Below, piece after piece: positions 8,001 through 10,062 of a stretch of 10,062 bases of DNA. Below the pieces are notes generated by a model. The model saw nothing but the letters and a program-made list of their open reading frames with translations. It made no database searches and was not told where the DNA came from. Both the position numbers and the translations under genes were made by a program. The stretch is taken from NCBI GenBank assembly GCA_947372575.1, contig CANBUF010000041.1, forward strand, positions 1 to 10,062, given 5' to 3'. The DNA comes from Alcaligenaceae bacterium (GTDB lineage Bacteria; Pseudomonadota; Gammaproteobacteria; Burkholderiales; Burkholderiaceae). The first letter of the stretch is position 1. Every line of letters begins with the position of its first letter.

Positions 8001-8008
8001 CAACTGAT

Positions 8009-8037
8009 TTGTACGCGTGTAGTATTGATGCTATACT
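8009..8037 (+). promoter_or_regulatory. Promoter of rpsP-rimM-trmD
   Basis: TTGTAC (8009-8014) and TATACT (8032-8037) are separated by exactly 17 bp. The dinucleotide TG at 8029-8030 makes this an extended -10 (TGnTATACT). It sits in the 74-bp gap between the tusA-like gene and rpsP. Predicted transcription starts near 8044, giving a leader of about 30 nt. It would let the ribosomal genes be expressed independently of alaS. Confidence 0.75.
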
Positions 8038-8074
8038 CATCGGCTCTACTGAATCTTTTAAGGGATTACCTACT

Positions 8075-8335
8075 ATGGTGGTGATTCGTATGGCCCGCGG
8101 TGGCTCAAAAAAACGTCCTTTCTATAACCTCGTTGCAACTGATTCGCGTGATCGTCGCGACGGTCGCTTCATTGAGCGTGTTGGGTTTTATAACCCAGTC
8201 GCCAATGCGAAAGAAGAAGGACTCCGTATTGCTCTTGATCGCGTCCACTACTGGACCGGTGTTGGTGCTCAGTTGTCTCCAGCGGTTGCCCGCCTGGTTA
8301 AAGACTTCTCTGCCAAAGCTGCTGTTGCAGCTTGA
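8075..8335 (+). CDS. rpsP: 30S ribosomal protein S16
   Basis: An 86-residue S16, the usual length. It shows the family opening [18 protein letters not shown], followed by [29 protein letters not shown] and an alanine/lysine-rich tail. S16 binds 16S rRNA early in 30S assembly. The frame extends upstream to 7922, but that part overlaps the preceding gene and carries the promoter. ATG 8075 is preceded by AAGGGA (8060-8065) with good spacing. It is the first gene of the rpsP-rimM-trmD group, with rimM starting 19 bases after its stop. Confidence 0.98.
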   Translation: MVVIRMARGGSKKRPFYNLVATDSRDRRDGRFIERVGFYNPVANAKEEGLRIALDRVHYWTGVGAQLSPAVARLVKDFSAKAAVAA

Positions 8336-8354
8336 TTGATTCGGCCGCATAGTC

Positions 8355-8996
8355 ATGGCTGGTGATGGCGCAATAAAAGCGCCCGATGATCTGATCGAAC
8401 TTGGTCGCATCATCTCAGCTTATGGCATTCGCGGTTGGTTTAAAGTGCAGCCGCACTCCGCTCAGGCGGAGGTCCTGCGTGCTGCACCAATCTGGTGGTT
8501 ATGTTCGCCTGCTCCCCCTGCGCACTTCGGTGCAAAAGTGGCAGCAGGTTCAACCGCGTCTGTAGCTTGGCAACCAGTCATGAAGGCCTATCCTGTTAAA
8601 CAGGTGCGGCCACAGGGATCAACGATTGTTGCTGATCTTGACGGCATTGCCGATCGGGATCTTGCAGAAAGCATGCGTGGTTATACCGTGCATGTCTCGC
8701 GAAAGGATTTTCCTGCAGCACAGGGAGATGAATATTACTGGGTCGATCTGGTTGGCTGTCTGGTCTATGGCCAGTCTGAATTAATCGGCTCTGTCGCAGA
8801 GGTGATCGACAATGGCGCGCATGCATTGTTGCGCGTGAATCGCTTGCAGCAGTTGACACCAGACGCAGAGCCCGTTCCCATGCTTGACTCAAAAGACCGG
8901 CCCCTCGAAGAGCTGGTTCCTTTTGTCGCTGCACATGTCCAGAATGTAGATATTGTCGCGCGTCGAATCGATACAGACTGGCCCCTCGACTTCTAA
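8355..8996 (+). CDS. rimM: Ribosome maturation factor RimM
   Basis: A 213-residue RimM that assists 30S subunit maturation and binds S19 on the 30S head. The N-terminal RimM domain has LGRIISAYGIRGWFKVQPHS (about 16-35). The C-terminal PRC-barrel-like domain starts at DEYYWVDLVGC and continues through IDNGAHALLRV and LVPFVAAHVQNVD to the typical DWPLDF end. It is slightly longer than E. coli RimM (182), mainly through an alanine/proline-rich insertion at about 50-75 in the N-terminal domain, as often seen in betaproteobacteria. No clear Shine-Dalgarno sequence precedes ATG 8355, so translation may depend on coupling with rpsP. The trmD start is nine bases after the stop. Confidence 0.96.
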   Translation: MAGDGAIKAPDDLIELGRIISAYGIRGWFKVQPHSAQAEVLRAAPIWWLCSPAPPAHFGAKVAAGSTASVAWQPVMKAYPVKQVRPQGSTIVADLDGIADRDLAESMRGYTVHVSRKDFPAAQGDEYYWVDLVGCLVYGQSELIGSVAEVIDNGAHALLRVNRLQQLTPDAEPVPMLDSKDRPLEELVPFVAAHVQNVDIVARRIDTDWPLDF

Positions 8997-9005
8997 GGGG
9001 TGAGT

Positions 9006-9773
9006 ATGCGTATCGACGCGATCACTTTGTTTCCGGATATGTTTGGTGTCGTGCGTGACGCAGGCGTCACAGGCCGTGCCCATAAGCAAGGCATCTGGTC
9101 ACTCAACACCTGGAATCCGCGAGAATTTACCCAGGACGTGCATCGTACAGTCGATGATCGTCCCTATGGTGGCGGCCCAGGTATGGTCATGATGGCCGAG
9201 CCACTCGAGCGAGCCGTGCACGCGATACGCGCAGCACGCGCCACACAGCAATTGCCTGATGCTCCCGTTGTGATGTTGTCACCTACCGGGCGTCAGTTTG
9301 ATCAGTCGCAAGCCGACCGTCTGTCCAGTTCTTCTTCAGGTGCGATTTTCATCTGTGGGCGTTACGAGGGCATTGATCAGCGCTTTATTGATCGGCATGT
9401 CGACGAGCAGTGGTCCCTGGGTGATTTTGTACTGTCCGGCGGTGAAATCGCTGCAATCGCCATGATTGATGCAGCCGTTCGCCTGTTACCCGGCACCTTG
9501 AATCACGGTGAGTCTGCCATGCAGGACTCCTTTCAAGAATCCTTGTCGGGCTTGTTAGATAGCCCGCATTACACGCGTCCCGAAATTTTGGATGGCGAAT
9601 CTGTACCAGCGATTCTGATGTCAGGCAATCATGCCTTGATCGCGCGCTGGCGCAGAGAGCAGTCGCTCAAAATTACAGCTTCCAATCGTCCTGACCTGAT
9701 TGCAAAAGCCAGAATAAATGGGATGCTCTCGAAGGCGGACGAAAAATATCTTGCGGCGCTATCGATTGTTTAA
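9006..9773 (+). CDS. trmD: tRNA (guanine-N1)-methyltransferase TrmD
   Basis: A 255-residue SPOUT methyltransferase, the same length as E. coli TrmD. It methylates G37 of tRNAs reading codons that start with C, using S-adenosylmethionine, and so prevents +1 frameshifting. Signatures are [13 protein letters not shown] at the start, [10 protein letters not shown] (GGGPGM 55-60), the trefoil-knot SAM-binding stretch GRYEGIDQR (118-126) with [10 protein letters not shown], and QDSF with D174 as the likely general base, followed by [14 protein letters not shown] 9006 is preferred over GTG 9000 because AAGGGG (8995-9000) lies five bases before it and it gives the conserved N-terminus. It overlaps the rimM region closely and ends the operon: rplS, which commonly follows trmD, is absent here. 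Confidence 0.98.
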   Translation: MRIDAITLFPDMFGVVRDAGVTGRAHKQGIWSLNTWNPREFTQDVHRTVDDRPYGGGPGMVMMAEPLERAVHAIRAARATQQLPDAPVVMLSPTGRQFDQSQADRLSSSSSGAIFICGRYEGIDQRFIDRHVDEQWSLGDFVLSGGEIAAIAMIDAAVRLLPGTLNHGESAMQDSFQESLSGLLDSPHYTRPEILDGESVPAILMSGNHALIARWRREQSLKITASNRPDLIAKARINGMLSKADEKYLAALSIV

Positions 9774-9861
9774 TGCTGTGCTGATAACTTGTCAGCGATT
9801 CCCCATAACCGCTATCCGAGGCCACGAGACAAGAGCCGATCCCTACAACACGATCTGATGC

Positions 9862-9897
9862 CCAGTAGCTTTGCCTGATCTTAGGCAGAGCTGCTGG
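9862..9897. terminator. Hairpin between convergent trmD and valS; possible bidirectional terminator
   Basis: Arms 9862-9876 and 9883-9897 form a 15-bp stem with two G-T wobble positions on the + strand transcript and a 6-nt loop GATCTT. It lies between two genes that end toward each other, where a shared terminator is expected. A clear U-tract is missing on both sides, so it may work with Rho or only block 3' exonucleases. A weaker stem GCTGA/TCAGC (9780-9784/9792-9796) directly follows trmD. Confidence 0.5.
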
Positions 9898-9915
9898 AAC
9901 GTTCCCTATCTCTAA

Positions 9916-10062
9916 TTAACCAAGTCTTGCTCGTTGTGATTTTACTTTTTCAAGTACTTCACTAAATTGCGCTGACCTGGCTTTTTCCTGATCGACGACC
10001 GCGGCGGGGGCTCGTGCGACAAAGGCTTCGTTCGAAAGCTTGGCCGCAGTCTTGTTGATCTC
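9916..10062 (-). CDS. valS: Valyl-tRNA synthetase, C-terminal end (rest outside window)
   Basis: The last 48 residues of a protein on the minus strand, with stop TAA at 9918-9916. The sequence [18 protein letters not shown], then [11 protein letters not shown] and a lysine/glutamate-rich end, matches the C-terminal coiled-coil arm of ValRS (family pattern KLSNExFVxxAPxxVVxxE). In ValRS this arm contacts the tRNA outer corner. The gene is convergent with trmD, leaving 142 bp between their ends. Catalytic and editing domains are outside the window, so integrity of the rest cannot be judged. Confidence 0.92.
   Translation of the reverse strand, partial: EINKTAAKLSNEAFVARAPAAVVDQEKARSAQFSEVLEKVKSQRARLG

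Noticed and set aside
1..10062. CRISPR array, tRNA/rRNA genes, insertion sequences
   Set aside because: No regularly spaced repeats, cloverleaf-like sequence, transposase motif or terminal inverted repeats were seen on either strand.

Overview
The window looks like chromosomal DNA of a betaproteobacterium, most likely Burkholderiales (Alcaligenaceae-like). This is inferred from the near-canonical beta-type AlaRS, ribosomal protein S16 and TrmD sequences and from the alaS-tusA-rpsP-rimM-trmD order. It has two unrelated halves, both read on the + strand, followed by a convergent valS end.

Positions 1-4890 hold the 3' part of a type IVb 'thin pilus' operon of the IncI1/R64 kind. In order these are the C-terminus of a PilP-like protein, a GspE/PilB-superfamily secretion ATPase (R64 PilQ-like), a GspF/PilC-type inner-membrane platform protein (R64 PilR-like), a PilS-type major prepilin with a long leader, and a PilV-like minor prepilin/tip adhesin. 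The genes overlap or are spaced by 15 nt or less, so they are probably one transcript. The secretin, lytic transglycosylase and prepilin peptidase of such systems are not visible and may lie upstream. No shufflon (invertible C-terminal segments plus Rci recombinase) follows pilV: the adhesin has a single fixed C-terminus.

Positions 4891-4998 are a short intergenic region with a perfect TATAAT box, a 10-bp direct repeat and a long imperfect inverted repeat. It probably carries the alaS promoter and leader.

Positions 4999-9773 are housekeeping translation genes: alaS (alanyl-tRNA synthetase), a tusA/sirA-type sulfur carrier, rpsP (S16), rimM (30S maturation factor) and trmD (tRNA m1G37 methyltransferase). 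A strong extended -10 promoter sits just upstream of rpsP. The usual fourth member, rplS, does not follow trmD. Instead a 142-bp spacer with a 15-bp hairpin separates trmD from the 3' end of valS (valyl-tRNA synthetase) on the minus strand.

The most notable feature is a conjugative-plasmid-style thin-pilus module, with a locked PilV-like adhesin, lying directly against core translation genes. I see no completely unknown system. The pilus module and the alaS leader are the parts most worth following up.
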